Origin: Bacteroidales bacterium UBA1184
GTDB lineage: Bacteria; Bacteroidota; Bacteroidia; Bacteroidales; ML635J-15
NCBI GenBank assembly: GCA_002310235.1
Contig: DBYO01000035.1
Coordinates: 7,688-71,687 of the forward strand
DNA length: 64,000 nucleotides
Reading direction: 5' to 3'
Shown: one piece after another, positions 7,807 through 17,718 of the stretch
Numbering within the stretch: the first letter of the stretch is position 1
How the letters are laid out: each line of letters starts with the position of its first letter
Position numbers and translations under genes: made by a program
Notes under the pieces: generated by a model
Database searches by the model: none
Seen by the model: only the letters and a program-made list of their open reading frames with translations
Told to the model about the DNA's origin: nothing

Positions 7807-10800
7807 TTATCGAACCATGTTTACAGTTCCCTGCTCTCTATGCGAGATACCATATACATCTTCGAACTGGCAATACCACTGGTATATACCATTTTCAAGA
7901 ACCTTATCTCCCTTTCTCTTGCTACCCATATCGGTACCATCCCACGCCCCATCGGAACAAGCATCGCAACTAGCCGACGGATCGAAACGCGTAGTTCTGA
8001 AAACCAATTCGCCCCAACGGTCATATACAGTAAGCAAGAAGTTATTGTTTGTTATACCGTTTCCACAGATGCGGAAGCAATCGTTCAAACCATCGCCATT
8101 AGGTGTAAAACTAGTTGGTGCATAGAATGAGAACTGGTTGTAAACTGTTATAAACCTAGAGGTAGTATCGGTACAATAATGGTCGCTCTGTGCAACGAGA
8201 ATAACTTCATACTCACCCATTTCGGAGTAGGTATGTCTTGGGCTCTCGTATGTAGAACTATCCTGGTCGCCAAAGAACCAGAAATATCTATTTGCATCAA
8301 TTGACCTATTGACAAACAAAACCTCTGCCGACAATACCGATACAGACTGCATATCGGCATCAAACAATGCCCTTGGACGAGGATATACATGTACCATGTC
8401 GGGAACAGTCTTTTCAATCTCACAACCATACTCACTCTGTACTCTCATTGTAACATCATAAGTACCAGGTTTACTATATGTATGGTCAACAACATTCTCC
8501 TCCGCATAATCGTTGTCGCCAAACTGCCACATATATTGAGAACCTTCAAGGGTCAACGGAGTGAACGAAACTGTAAGAGGTGCACAACCTTCAACATTAG
8601 TAGCAGTAAACAATTCATCAGGATAGCCATGTACAAATATCTCTATAGAATCTGTTACAGAAGGTGTTCCACACATATCTGACAGCGAAATGTAGAACAT
8701 TGTGGTAGAATCGGGGCGTACCGTGAATGGAGAAGGCACAACTCTGCCATCCTGCAATGTTAATGTATATGGTCCACCGTTACCACCATCAGCCTCAACA
8801 TATATCAAAGCCTCGTCGCCACGGCATATTGTGTCGTAGCTAGTAAGTACAGAAGCGATACGCAGATCGGGATTTACGGTAACAGTTACCGGAGCCATTT
8901 CGATAGAACATCCATGCGAATCGTAAACCGTAAGCGTATATGTAGAGGTCTCCTTCGGTGCCACTTCGTACATTGTGCCGTTGTACAACACGCTATCCGA
9001 CCCCGACCATCTATAATCGTAATATGGGGAACCGCCTGTTACAGCTGTAGTAAGAAACGCCGACTGTCCCTTGCATATAGTCCGATTATCTATTGGCAAT
9101 GCAACCAGAGGTTCGGGTTCTGGAATTACAAACTCTTCAGTATAACGGCATCCATTGCTATCGTGGACAGTAACGTTATATGCACCAGCAGAAGCAGTGA
9201 ATATATCGGTTGTATTTCCATTAGGCCACAAGTATGTATATGGAGGAGTTGCACCATCGACAAATATACGGGCTTCGCCATCGTTACCACCGTTGCACGA
9301 TACAGAGTCCATCGACCTTGAAATTATAAAATCAACTGGCTGAGTGATAACAAAGCTACCAATAACCGAACATCCGATAAGATCGCTGACTGTAACAGTA
9401 TAAGCGCCACTGCATATTCCATCATATATATAGGTGTCGGACGGCCACGTGTACTGTAAAGGTGGCAAACCGCCTCTTAGAGCCAACTCGGCACGACCGT
9501 CGCAATGACCATAACACTTAATCTGTCTAAGCATTATGCTATCGATAACCATTTTGGGACTAACAGTCACAGTCATTGTCTCGACATTGCTTACACAGTT
9601 ATGATCATCTCTGACATAAGCTGTGTAATGTGTTGTTGTCGTCAAGAAGTTGGAAATTTCGGCATTTGCTTCGAAATCGCCAGAACCAGTATTCCAATTA
9701 TAACGGTATGGAGTAGTTCCGCCAAAAGCATCCACTCTCACAGGAGTTGGCTCACCCTCACACACGGCATAGTCGGTTGTCATTGTAATAAACAAACGCT
9801 CTGGCTGTGTAAGAGCGACAAACCTTTCGTCGCTACAATTATTTTCATCGACAACTGTCAGGTAATATTCGCCAGCCGACAATCCAACTCTATCAGGCGC
9901 ACCTAGCCCCATATCAGCCCACATGTAACGCAATTCTCCAGTACCACCACCAGCAAATACTGATATTGTTCCATCCTGCGACCCATAACAAGTAAGGTTG
10001 GTTGATGTTACTGTCTGTATAACCAATTCTAGCGGCTCGCTGATTACATAGTTATGCTGATCGGTACATCCGTTTGCATCGGTAATTGTAAGTGTATAAT
10101 TACCAGCACCAGCATTCAAAAGTTCTGTTCCTGGAGCAGCCCATGAATATGTAATAGGAGCAGTTCCTCCATGGTGTACGACAACTGCCGAACCGCCATT
10201 ACTATGATAACAAGGATCGTCAACCACAGTAATAGAATCAATTACAAGCTGTTCGGGATTCAATATCGACACCAATGTATCGGAAGTTATACATCCATTA
10301 TTTTCTACAGTAAGGGTAACACCATGAGTACCAGCAGTCTGCCATGACACTTGATGTGGTCCTAACGGAGTTGCTCCCTGTTGAACAAAAGCACCTTCGA
10401 AGCTCCATGTGAAGTTGGCATTGGCATCCATGTTTCCAATGTAGGTAATAGAAGTTTCGTCTCCAAAGCATGAAATAGGAGTATATGTAAACGTATTTGT
10501 AGGTTGCTGCTGGAAAGTCGTTGTCACTTCTGCTACATCAACACAATCGTCACGTCCCAAATACTTTTCTGTCCAACGGAAAGTATATGTACCCCATCCA
10601 TTTACGGTTACTTGGGTATTAGGAGAATTAGGATTGTTAAACGTTGCGGAATTATTCACATCATCGCCATTTGGATATGCTACAACTGTCCACTCTCCCG
10701 TATTTCCGTTCGGCACGTTCTGAGCAGAGAGGTTTGTCCTGTTAGTACAAATCAGGTCGGGGATGCTAGCAATTGTAGGTGTGGGGCGAATACAGCAGTT

Positions 10801-12414
10801 GACATTTTCGTATTCCAGCACTGTAACATACAATGTAGTATCGTAAGTACAACCAAAATTATCGGTAGCCGAAAAAGTATAAGCCGTCTGACCCGGTGTT
10901 GTCGGATTTGCAATATTATTTGCAGCAAGGCCCTCGTTTGCCACCTCTGAACCTTCCCACCACAACTGATCATCGTAGGTGTTCTGGAACGAAATCACAC
11001 TATCTGCGGACGGAATAAGGTAATCGGCAAAGTGAAACTCTGTCAGGAACACGGTTCCATCATCGGCTGGAAGGTAGTCGATAAATATAATACACCATTC
11101 GCCATTGATTGGACAACCTATTAAATTGCTGAAGTTATCAACTGGCTGATAGTATCCAGATGGCAAAGGATTACTATAACTAGGACAGTTTGCCGACATT
11201 AGTCCATTATTGTTACTCATTGACCAATAATAGTCATATCCTACACCTACCCACTGATCTCCGTCGAGACAGGAGTTGGTACCTACATCATCATAATCGA
11301 CAGCCTCTCCGAAGTATCCTCCGCCACAAGACTGAGTAAACAATGTAACACGTTGACCGCTAGGACACTGGATCAATATATCAAGGTCACCCATCCACGA
11401 ATGCTCCATTTGCATACCGATTGATTCTATATCGTTTGCAGACTGGATGACCTGTCCAGGAGCAAATTCTGTATAATAGAAACAACTCACCTGCTCTTGG
11501 TCCTCATGCTCATCGTCGAAGCAATGCTGCTCGTAGTTTACCTCTTGAATAGTCATCTGCCACTCATCGGGAGGAACAACAACACCTGTGAGTTGCACAT
11601 CCTGACCTGGGCAAACTTCGGGCGTGACGGTAGTACCTGTAAATGTTGGCGGTACAGAAATATATACAGTCACAGTGTTAGAAACCGCTGTACATCCGAT
11701 ATTATCGGTAACCCTCAAAGAGTAAAAATAAGCGCCAGGAGCAAGAGGTTCGGCAAGTTCCCACAAGCCAACACCTTCGAAAACTTGATTTCCCTGATCG
11801 CTAAGAGCATTCCATGTATATGTCGCTGTTTCAGCCGACTGGTGATAATTTTCATCGTTGTGGTTGAAAATTACTTCAGAAGAAACTATACCGCCAGAAC
11901 AACCCAAGTAAGCCTCTTCGGCAACGCTATATTCAGCCTCGGGTGTAATACTAACAGTAAAATCCTGACAAGGAACACCACATGAAATATTTATCTGGAA
12001 TCCTGAGCTAATAACAGAACCATCGCTGCGCCAATATATTGTAAGACAGTTACCCGGAGTTGATGAGTAAGGTTGGTCAGCAGGAATAGTAGTTCCACCT
12101 ACCGTAGCTAAAAGAGTACCTCCTGTATTCGGACCATCATAAAACTTTAAATAGTCATAGCTTACACTTTCTGTATTCAAATACACTATTTCTGCAATAA
12201 CTGGTGCATTAGGAATTTCGGAACAGAACGTAATAGTATAAGTCTCACTGGTTGAATAGTTGCCGTTAGGACCTCCAGAATCGTACAATGTTGCATTACA
12301 GGTAGTTACCGTTCTACCATTGGTTGTACTATTAAGATTGTAGGTCTGCGCCATTGTCTCAAAACCGTACAACAGGAACAAGGTTGACAATAATATGTAT
12401 ATAATCTTTTTCAT
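7807..12414 (-). CDS. Giant T9SS-exported adhesin: CUB, P-like domain, SprB repeats, PKD, gliding-type C-terminal domain
   Basis: 1535 aa with a signal peptide (MKKIIYILLSTLFLLYGFE). Rough order: a CUB-like domain (~25-145; VSYDYLKFYDGPNTGG); an Ig/PKD-like unit (~150-255); a proprotein-convertase-P-like domain (~285-470; HSWMGDLDILIQCPSG, GEWCIIFID); further Ig-like units; several SprB-type repeats (~745-1140; CYGSQDGTISV, CYGHCDGRAEL, CNGGNDGEARI); PKD units (~1270-1440; YMWQFGDNDYAEE, FWFFGDQD); and a C-terminal gliding-motility-associated sorting domain (SFTPNGDGLND, VYDRWGELVF, ENGIYQW). Such proteins are carried to the surface by the type IX system and act in adhesion or gliding. The start overlaps the stop of the small gene upstream by 4 nt, so the two are translationally coupled. 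Confidence 0.85.
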   Translation of the reverse strand: MKKIIYILLSTLFLLYGFETMAQTYNLNSTTNGRTVTTCNATLYDSGGPNGNYSTSETYTITFCSEIPNAPVIAEIVYLNTESVSYDYLKFYDGPNTGGTLLATVGGTTIPADQPYSSTPGNCLTIYWRSDGSVISSGFQINISCGVPCQDFTVSITPEAEYSVAEEAYLGCSGGIVSSEVIFNHNDENYHQSAETATYTWNALSDQGNQVFEGVGLWELAEPLAPGAYFYSLRVTDNIGCTAVSNTVTVYISVPPTFTGTTVTPEVCPGQDVQLTGVVVPPDEWQMTIQEVNYEQHCFDDEHEDQEQVSCFYYTEFAPGQVIQSANDIESIGMQMEHSWMGDLDILIQCPSGQRVTLFTQSCGGGYFGEAVDYDDVGTNSCLDGDQWVGVGYDYYWSMSNNNGLMSANCPSYSNPLPSGYYQPVDNFSNLIGCPINGEWCIIFIDYLPADDGTVFLTEFHFADYLIPSADSVISFQNTYDDQLWWEGSEVANEGLAANNIANPTTPGQTAYTFSATDNFGCTYDTTLYVTVLEYENVNCCIRPTPTIASIPDLICTNRTNLSAQNVPNGNTGEWTVVAYPNGDDVNNSATFNNPNSPNTQVTVNGWGTYTFRWTEKYLGRDDCVDVAEVTTTFQQQPTNTFTYTPISCFGDETSITYIGNMDANANFTWSFEGAFVQQGATPLGPHQVSWQTAGTHGVTLTVENNGCITSDTLVSILNPEQLVIDSITVVDDPCYHSNGGSAVVVHHGGTAPITYSWAAPGTELLNAGAGNYTLTITDANGCTDQHNYVISEPLELVIQTVTSTNLTCYGSQDGTISVFAGGGTGELRYMWADMGLGAPDRVGLSAGEYYLTVVDENNCSDERFVALTQPERLFITMTTDYAVCEGEPTPVRVDAFGGTTPYRYNWNTGSGDFEANAEISNFLTTTTHYTAYVRDDHNCVSNVETMTVTVSPKMVIDSIMLRQIKCYGHCDGRAELALRGGLPPLQYTWPSDTYIYDGICSGAYTVTVSDLIGCSVIGSFVITQPVDFIISRSMDSVSCNGGNDGEARIFVDGATPPYTYLWPNGNTTDIFTASAGAYNVTVHDSNGCRYTEEFVIPEPEPLVALPIDNRTICKGQSAFLTTAVTGGSPYYDYRWSGSDSVLYNGTMYEVAPKETSTYTLTVYDSHGCSIEMAPVTVTVNPDLRIASVLTSYDTICRGDEALIYVEADGGNGGPYTLTLQDGRVVPSPFTVRPDSTTMFYISLSDMCGTPSVTDSIEIFVHGYPDELFTATNVEGCAPLTVSFTPLTLEGSQYMWQFGDNDYAEENVVDHTYSKPGTYDVTMRVQSEYGCEIEKTVPDMVHVYPRPRALFDADMQSVSVLSAEVLFVNRSIDANRYFWFFGDQDSSTYESPRHTYSEMGEYEVILVAQSDHYCTDTTSRFITVYNQFSFYAPTSFTPNGDGLNDCFRICGNGITNNNFLLTVYDRWGELVFRTTRFDPSASCDACSDGAWDGTDMGSKRKGDKVLENGIYQWYCQFEDVYGISHREQGTVNMVR

Positions 12415-12845
12415 CTTCCTAAGTATTTATTGTATTTATCAGCAAGTTTCGAAGAAGAGTACACGCAAACCACATATCCTGTATCTCCTATCCTATACAC
12501 TGTTGATTTATCCATTTTTATATCGAAATCGTATGCCATAATATTGAAGCTAGCTTCATCGTAAGCCACCTCAATTTCGCCTGCTTCTTTTGTATCCTTG
12601 TCGAAAAATCTCAAAAACGGGTATTTCTGAGCCTCATCTATACCTGATTTTTTAACAACAAAACCGTTATTAGCAAACCAATTCCAGTATTCGATCTCTT
12701 GTGGAGACAAACTGAGCATATTATTAATATCCTCGGTCTGGAATTTTGAATACAGTTTGTTGTCGGGTACAACACTTGCCTGTTGTTGTGCAAAAACATT
12801 TGCCACAACAACAAGAGAAATAAGCGATATCAATATTTTTTTCAT
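12411..12845 (-). CDS. Small exported protein coupled to the adhesin
   Basis: 144 aa with a signal peptide (MKKILISLISLVVVANVFAQ). The mature part is alpha/beta and charged, with LSPQEIEYWNWFANNGFVV and a C-terminal KYNKYLGR. I do not recognise a named family. Its TGA overlaps the ATG of the 1535-aa adhesin, so it is likely made in step with it; a periplasmic partner or chaperone of the adhesin is possible, but that is inference from position only. Confidence 0.7.
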   Translation of the reverse strand: MKKILISLISLVVVANVFAQQQASVVPDNKLYSKFQTEDINNMLSLSPQEIEYWNWFANNGFVVKKSGIDEAQKYPFLRFFDKDTKEAGEIEVAYDEASFNIMAYDFDIKMDKSTVYRIGDTGYVVCVYSSSKLADKYNKYLGR

Positions 12846-12949
12846 GTTTCAGAAATTTTAATTCAATAGTAAAACGCATAAAATGCCATAGGGTTGCCTA
12901 ACTGTGAAAAAAAATTTTTCACAAAGCACAATACACATTTTACAACTTG

Positions 12950-12979
12950 CAAAGATATAAAAAAATTTTTCATAACAAA
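12950..12979 (-). promoter_or_regulatory. Promoter of the adhesin operon
   Basis: Minus-strand TTTG (12976-12979), 18 nt, then TATCTTTG (12950-12957); leader of about 100 nt to the ATG at 12845. The -33 sits directly against the exb-operon terminator. Confidence 0.6.
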
Positions 12980-13005
12980 AAAAGGGACTGAAAATTCAGT
13001 CCCTT
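12979..13005 (-). terminator. Terminator of the exbB-exbD operon
   Basis: Stem AAGGGACTGA / TCAGTCCCTT (12982-13005) followed on the minus strand by seven T residues, 25 bases after the last exbD stop. Confidence 0.85.
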
Positions 13006-13029
13006 ATATTTTTCGATATGAGATTAGAT

Positions 13030-13509
13030 TTAATAACCCATATCCTGGCGTGCAGAGTAATTAATCTTCAATGCACTTGCTTTTCTTAATTCCTGCTTGA
13101 TATCGGTTATGATACCCATTTTTGTATCCTTGTGAACCTTTAGTGAAGTAGTCATGAATGGAACTTCAGCTTCGTCTCTTTCAGCACGTTCGGCGAGTAT
13201 GTACTCGTATATATCCGACAATTCGGCGAAAGAAGAGTTCAACTGGATCTTTGGTTCGGTACCGTATATCTTCTGGTACTGCTGCAATGGTTTACCAACA
13301 TATATGTAGCTTACCAGCGACTTCTTTTCAAGCTTCTTGATTTCGGTTGCAGTCGGTAAGTCGGAACCTTTGAGTTCGATCATAAGTTCGACTTCACGCA
13401 TGGTAGTAGAAACCATGAAGAAGAAAAGGATCATGAATACGATATCGGGCAAAGATGCTGTAGAAATAGCACCTAAGGTTTTCTTTTTCTTTTTTCCCAT
13501 TACAGCCAT
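13030..13509 (-). CDS. exbD: ExbD/TolR-family biopolymer transport protein (second copy)
   Basis: 159 aa. After a basic start (MAVMGKKKKKTLG) comes the ExbD signature: one transmembrane helix near residues 17-37 with the proton-path Asp in SLPDIVFMILFFFMVS, then a periplasmic domain. The partner of ExbB, it passes proton-motive force to TonB or TolA. Its ATG overlaps the last base of the upstream exbD stop, so the two copies are co-translated. Two consecutive ExbD paralogues of different length are common in Bacteroidota TonB systems and may form a heteromer. Confidence 0.9.
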   Translation of the reverse strand: MAVMGKKKKKTLGAISTASLPDIVFMILFFFMVSTTMREVELMIELKGSDLPTATEIKKLEKKSLVSYIYVGKPLQQYQKIYGTEPKIQLNSSFAELSDIYEYILAERAERDEAEVPFMTTSLKVHKDTKMGIITDIKQELRKASALKINYSARQDMGY

Positions 13510-14099
13510 TATTCTTTTCCTCCATAATTTTTAGGTTCTGCTTCGGAGATACGCTGAGGATAAATCTTTCTGATAGCTCCCTGTTGTTCATCGCTAAGCT
13601 CATCGTATGGCTTATTGAAGTACTTTTTGGAGGCCTCGTTACGTATCTCATTGTAAGCTGCAACCAATTCGTTCTGAACTTCGATATACCGACCATAAGT
13701 AGTACCACGGTCGTTCTGCAGGGATATAATACCCTTCGATGTCTTAACTGTACCTTTTATTCCTTCTACAGTTATTTCCTCCATCTCGGGAAGCGTAGGA
13801 TCGTCGTCTCTATCGCAATTGATGAATCTCTTTGCATCTTCGCGAAGGTCTTCGAGATTATTCACCCATTCGCCATTTACAACTATGTTTCCCCTTGAGT
13901 TAACCTGTACCAAGTAAGCGTTACGCTTGTTGACCTCTGCATCGGTCTTCTGGTCCTTATTCTCCGGGATAGGTGGCAACTGGCGCTGGATACCGGTATC
14001 GACATCCATAGTAGTCGTCACTAGGAAGAAAATAAGCAACAAGAAAGCGATATCCGCCATGGAACTTGCGTTAATTTCCGGGGTTGATCTTTTTGCCAT
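13509..14099 (-). CDS. exbD: ExbD/TolR-family biopolymer transport protein (first copy)
   Basis: 196 aa. Single N-terminal transmembrane helix with the functional Asp (SSMADIAFLLLIFFLVTTTM), then a periplasmic domain longer than that of the second copy, ending KNYGGKE. It acts with ExbB (14677-15486) and the second ExbD. Gene order exbB, membrane protein, exbD, exbD with short gaps indicates one operon. Confidence 0.9.
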   Translation of the reverse strand: MAKRSTPEINASSMADIAFLLLIFFLVTTTMDVDTGIQRQLPPIPENKDQKTDAEVNKRNAYLVQVNSRGNIVVNGEWVNNLEDLREDAKRFINCDRDDDPTLPEMEEITVEGIKGTVKTSKGIISLQNDRGTTYGRYIEVQNELVAAYNEIRNEASKKYFNKPYDELSDEQQGAIRKIYPQRISEAEPKNYGGKE

Positions 14100-14125
14100 A
14101 ATAATACCCTTTTAAAAATTAACAA

Positions 14126-14650
14126 TTACTTCCACAATCTTGATACGGCACCATAAATAAGGGCCAAAATAGCTGCTGCACCAGCAATGTAAGTCATCCA
14201 CAGACCAGCTTCAGCCAGCTTGATGTCACTGGAGGCTTCACCTGGCACATAACCGGCTTTTTGGATACCTATTGTATTAGGAGCAATACCATCTGCCAAT
14301 GACCATGAAATGATAACAACAACAGCTATTGCCACCAAAACGATAGCAGGCTTTATCAACGACTTAGGAGAAGCAATACCGTCAGCTACTACACCGCCAA
14401 TTTCAAAAACAACAAACATTGCAGCGCATAATAGTGCCAAAAATTCGCAGGCGTACATTATAAAGCCGCCCCAATTGGTCGCTGCCGCATCAACGCCTTC
14501 AATTTTCTCGGCGCCAGTTGCTCCATCAAGAGCATCCATGGCTGCCTGCATCTCAGACGCCTCGCCTGGCAGTACAAAGAACAGCACAGATATAACTGCA
14601 GCCGCTCCTAATACGACCCAACCTAATATTTTAACTATTTTCTCTAACAT
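14126..14650 (-). CDS. Four-helix membrane protein of the exb operon
   Basis: 174 aa with about four hydrophobic segments (near 8-28, 62-85, 98-118, 150-168) and a short Ala/Glu-rich loop after the first. No catalytic motif. It sits between exbB and the first exbD, a position often filled by an uncharacterised membrane protein in Bacteroidota exb loci. It may be an extra subunit or stabiliser of the motor; function is not established from sequence. Confidence 0.75.
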   Translation of the reverse strand: MLEKIVKILGWVVLGAAAVISVLFFVLPGEASEMQAAMDALDGATGAEKIEGVDAAATNWGGFIMYACEFLALLCAAMFVVFEIGGVVADGIASPKSLIKPAIVLVAIAVVVIISWSLADGIAPNTIGIQKAGYVPGEASSDIKLAEAGLWMTYIAGAAAILALIYGAVSRLWK

Positions 14651-14676
14651 CTCTGTAATTTTTTAATTGACGACAA

Positions 14677-15486
14677 TTAATTATTAGCCTTTCTTTCGTA
14701 ATCTACAAGGATATCAACGAGTGAAATCGATGCATCTTCCATTGTGTTAACCAATGTATCGATCTTACCAAGGATATAGTTGTAGAACACCTGAAGGATC
14801 ATAGCACCGATCAAACCGCCTACGGTTGTGATAAGAGCGACCTTGATACCACCAGCAACAACTGCAGGGTTGATATCACCAGCAGCCTCGATAGCGTCGA
14901 ATGCGCCGATCATACCGATAACCGTACCCATGAATCCCAACATAGGAAGAAGTGCGATGAACAATGAAATCCAAGTCAAACCCTTTTCCATCTGACCCAT
15001 CTGTACAGAACCATAAGAAACAACCGACTTTTCAACCATGTCGATGCCATCCGGGTATCTTGAAAGACCCTGATAGAAGATGCTAGCTACAGGACCACGA
15101 GTATTGCGGCAAACATCCATTGCTGCGTCAACACCGCCTTCGTTCAATGCGTTCTCTATCTTAGTCAACAACTTCTTTGTATTTACAGTAGCAAGGTTCA
15201 AGTAGATGATTCTTTCGAAAGCGATAGCCAAACCGAGAATCAAAGCTACAAGCAAGAATCCCATAAATATAGGACCACCTTCGATGATCTTAATCTTCAA
15301 CTGCTGGTGGAACGGCTTTTCTTCTGTTGCTTCAGGAACAGTTTCATCGCCTGCTACAGGTTCATCCTGTGCAACTTCGGTTTGTGCCGGAGCAGCCTGC
15401 TCTTCTGTCTTTTCGTCTTGTGCAAATGTAGCGGTTGCAAAAGTCAGCAAACCTGCCAATGTAAGTAACGAGATTAACTTTTTCAT
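14677..15486 (-). CDS. exbB: MotA/TolQ/ExbB proton channel family protein
   Basis: 269 aa. A cleavable signal peptide (to about TFAQ) and an acidic Ala/Glu-rich periplasmic stretch (~22-60) precede the usual three-helix core: first helix ~75-97, and the conserved MotA/TolQ pair of helices ~165-235 with LPMLGFMGTVIGMIGAFD and ALITTVGGLIGA. The N-terminal extension is typical of Bacteroidota. It forms the inner-membrane proton channel that powers TonB-dependent uptake such as the receptor at 22714. First gene of its operon; tRNA-Ser lies directly upstream on the same strand. Confidence 0.92.
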   Translation of the reverse strand: MKKLISLLTLAGLLTFATATFAQDEKTEEQAAPAQTEVAQDEPVAGDETVPEATEEKPFHQQLKIKIIEGGPIFMGFLLVALILGLAIAFERIIYLNLATVNTKKLLTKIENALNEGGVDAAMDVCRNTRGPVASIFYQGLSRYPDGIDMVEKSVVSYGSVQMGQMEKGLTWISLFIALLPMLGFMGTVIGMIGAFDAIEAAGDINPAVVAGGIKVALITTVGGLIGAMILQVFYNYILGKIDTLVNTMEDASISLVDILVDYERKANN

Positions 15487-15577
15487 GACTAAATTCTGTT
15501 TTTAATTAATTTAATTCTAATTCTTATTTATACCTATTTTATTTATTCAATGTTCAATTAAACGTTCAATCCCAATC

Positions 15578-15670
15578 TGGCGGAGAGAGTGGGATTCGAA
15601 CCCACGATACGGCTTCACGCCGCATACACACTTTCCAGGCGTGCGCCTTCAACCGCTCGGCCATCTCTCC
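15578..15670 (-). tRNA. tRNA-Ser (GGA)
   Basis: The minus strand folds as a long-variable-arm tRNA. Acceptor GGAGAGA pairs with TCTCTCC, discriminator G followed by an encoded CCA, T-loop GTTCGAATC, anticodon stem CACGC/GTGTG with loop CTGGAAA giving anticodon GGA. A -7-like TTACTTTG lies at 15692-15699. Confidence 0.95.
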
Positions 15671-15812
15671 AGTGCGCCCAAAAAGGACTTGCAAAGTAAT
15701 GAATTATTTAAGTGAAATAAAAATTTTTAATCATTTTTTTTCATGTTTTTTTGCAAAGATTGTGCTTTCTATTGCAAAATTACCATGCAACATTTTGACA
15801 AACAAACATATA

Positions 15813-16592
15813 CTACTGTGCAATCCTAAAAAGTTTTTTCGCATTTTCAGATGTGATTTCACAAACTTTACCATAGTCGAGTTCCAAAAGCGACGACAAT
15901 TTTTCGGCAACACACGACACAAAAGCCGGCTCGTTGCGCTTTCCCCTATGTGGGACTGGGGCGAGATAAGGAGAATCGGTCTCGAGAAGAATGCTCGCAA
16001 GCGGAACTTTTGCCACCACCTCCGGCAAAGTCGATTTCTTGTAGGTAAGCACCCCTCCTACACCTATATAAAAACCCATGCCAATGACACGATTTGCCGC
16101 CTCATAATCCTCCGAGAAACAATGAAATACACCAGTAAGTCCACTATCTTTGTAAGCCGACATGACATCCATTATATTCGAAAAAGCATTTCGGCAATGA
16201 ATGATAACTGGGAAGTTCTTATCCTTGGCATACGACAACTGATAATCAAAAACTTCCATCTGTTCTTTCAGATAAGTGTCGTCCCAATACAGGTCCATGC
16301 CAATCTCCCCTATTGCCACGATATTGGGCAATGAATCGAATGTTGATTCAGAAAAAACAGCATCGAGTTCTCTCTTGAAATCGGCATTTACCGACGTGGG
16401 ATGCAAACCATTCGCCACATAGAAATAATTTGTATCGGTTATAGCTAATGCCGAAAGCCTTTCTATCGAAGAACTGTCGATATTGGGCAGAATTATCTTC
16501 CCGACACCTGCCTCCTTAGCCCTCTTAAGAGCATCAGACCTATCGTCGTCGAACTCCTCGGAATAAATATGCGAATGTGTATCTATAAGCAT
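15813..16592 (-). CDS. tatD: TatD-family metal-dependent deoxyribonuclease
   Basis: 259 aa TIM-barrel hydrolase. The N-terminal metal motif is DTHSHIYS; further ligands are GEIGMD (Glu), PVIIHCR (His), VFHCFSED (His) and the C-terminal LLETDSPYLAP (Asp). All expected metal ligands are present. TatD proteins remove nucleotides from DNA ends and act in DNA repair or quality control. It lies 5 bases after dprA on the same strand, so it is probably co-transcribed with it. Confidence 0.93.
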   Translation of the reverse strand: MLIDTHSHIYSEEFDDDRSDALKRAKEAGVGKIILPNIDSSSIERLSALAITDTNYFYVANGLHPTSVNADFKRELDAVFSESTFDSLPNIVAIGEIGMDLYWDDTYLKEQMEVFDYQLSYAKDKNFPVIIHCRNAFSNIMDVMSAYKDSGLTGVFHCFSEDYEAANRVIGMGFYIGVGGVLTYKKSTLPEVVAKVPLASILLETDSPYLAPVPHRGKRNEPAFVSCVAEKLSSLLELDYGKVCEITSENAKKLFRIAQ

Positions 16593-16597
16593 GATTA

Positions 16598-17716
16598 CTA
16601 TCGCTTTAATGAGAAAATTTTACCGGGCAGCGACACTATTGCCCCTTTCATTTCTAGTTGCAACAATATAAGGCTCAACTCGTTGGGCGTAGTTTCGGTC
16701 TGACGGCGCAGGTTGTCGATATCCAGGAACTCGTACTTAGAAAGCACATCAGTTACTTTTCTCTCATCGTCGGTCAACTCAAACTGAAAATCGAGCGTAG
16801 GCATTTTGCTCTGCGACTTTGACGTCCAGTTCATTATATACTCAAAATCGTCGAACGACTCACATAGGTTCGCTCGATTGGTCTTTATCAGTTTATTGCA
16901 ACCACGGCTATAAGTCGATGTCACATTTCCTGGCAATGCAAACACATCTTTGTTATAGTTATTTGCGATATTGGCTGTGATAATTGAACCGCCTTTCTCG
17001 CCAGACTCCACCACAAGCAAGGCATCGCACAACCCAGCGACTATTCTGTTTCGCTTCACAAAATTTGACGGATCTATCTTTGTTCCATGAGGAAAATCCG
17101 AAATCAAGGCACCATCGCACTCAACTATTTTGTCGGCGACCTTCTTATGTAACGACGGATATATTGTTTCAAGGCTATGTCCCAGCACCGCCCATGTTTT
17201 CAAATTATTTTTCAGAGCTGCCTTGTGAGCTGCCACATCAATGCCATAAGCAAGACCGCTTACTACAACCGCATCTGGGTATCTGTTTGCTAGTTCTGCA
17301 ACAAACTCATTGCAGAACTCGACACCGTATTTTGTAGCGTTACGGGTACCCACTATGCTGACAATATGCTTTGCCGTAAAATCGGGCATACCTTTATAAT
17401 ATAAGACAGACGGAGAATCGGCACACTCACGCAACCGCTCTGGATAAGCCACATCGGCAAATGAAACAAAACCTATATCGTTGGCATATAAATACTTCAG
17501 CTCCTCCTCGGCGGCGACAAGAGCAGACTCAAAACTGGAATACAAGCGCGATGCCACAACTTCGCCAATCCCCTGCACCGACTGCAGCTGCTTGAACGAA
17601 GAATGAAACATATTCTTAGCTGAGCCAAAATAGGAAATCAATTTCTTGGCATTGATGTCGCCTATTCCATGAACGAACGTAACGGCGACGTCGTAAAGTC
17701 TGTCGTCGTCAAGCAT
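16598..17716 (-). CDS. dprA: DNA-protecting protein DprA
   Basis: 372 aa. An N-terminal helix-hairpin-helix-like region (VQGIGEVVASRLY) is followed by the Rossmann-like DprA core: SIVGTRNATKYG, VVSGLAYGIDVAAHKAAL, GGSIITANIANNYNKDVFALPGN and SRGCNKLIK. The C-terminal ~70 residues form a winged-helix domain. DprA binds single-stranded DNA and loads RecA during natural transformation. Operon neighbours are a membrane protein upstream (2-nt gap) and tatD downstream. No other competence genes are in the window. Confidence 0.93.
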   Translation of the reverse strand: MLDDDRLYDVAVTFVHGIGDINAKKLISYFGSAKNMFHSSFKQLQSVQGIGEVVASRLYSSFESALVAAEEELKYLYANDIGFVSFADVAYPERLRECADSPSVLYYKGMPDFTAKHIVSIVGTRNATKYGVEFCNEFVAELANRYPDAVVVSGLAYGIDVAAHKAALKNNLKTWAVLGHSLETIYPSLHKKVADKIVECDGALISDFPHGTKIDPSNFVKRNRIVAGLCDALLVVESGEKGGSIITANIANNYNKDVFALPGNVTSTYSRGCNKLIKTNRANLCESFDDFEYIMNWTSKSQSKMPTLDFQFELTDDERKVTDVLSKYEFLDIDNLRRQTETTPNELSLILLQLEMKGAIVSLPGKIFSLKR

Positions 17717-17718
17717 GA

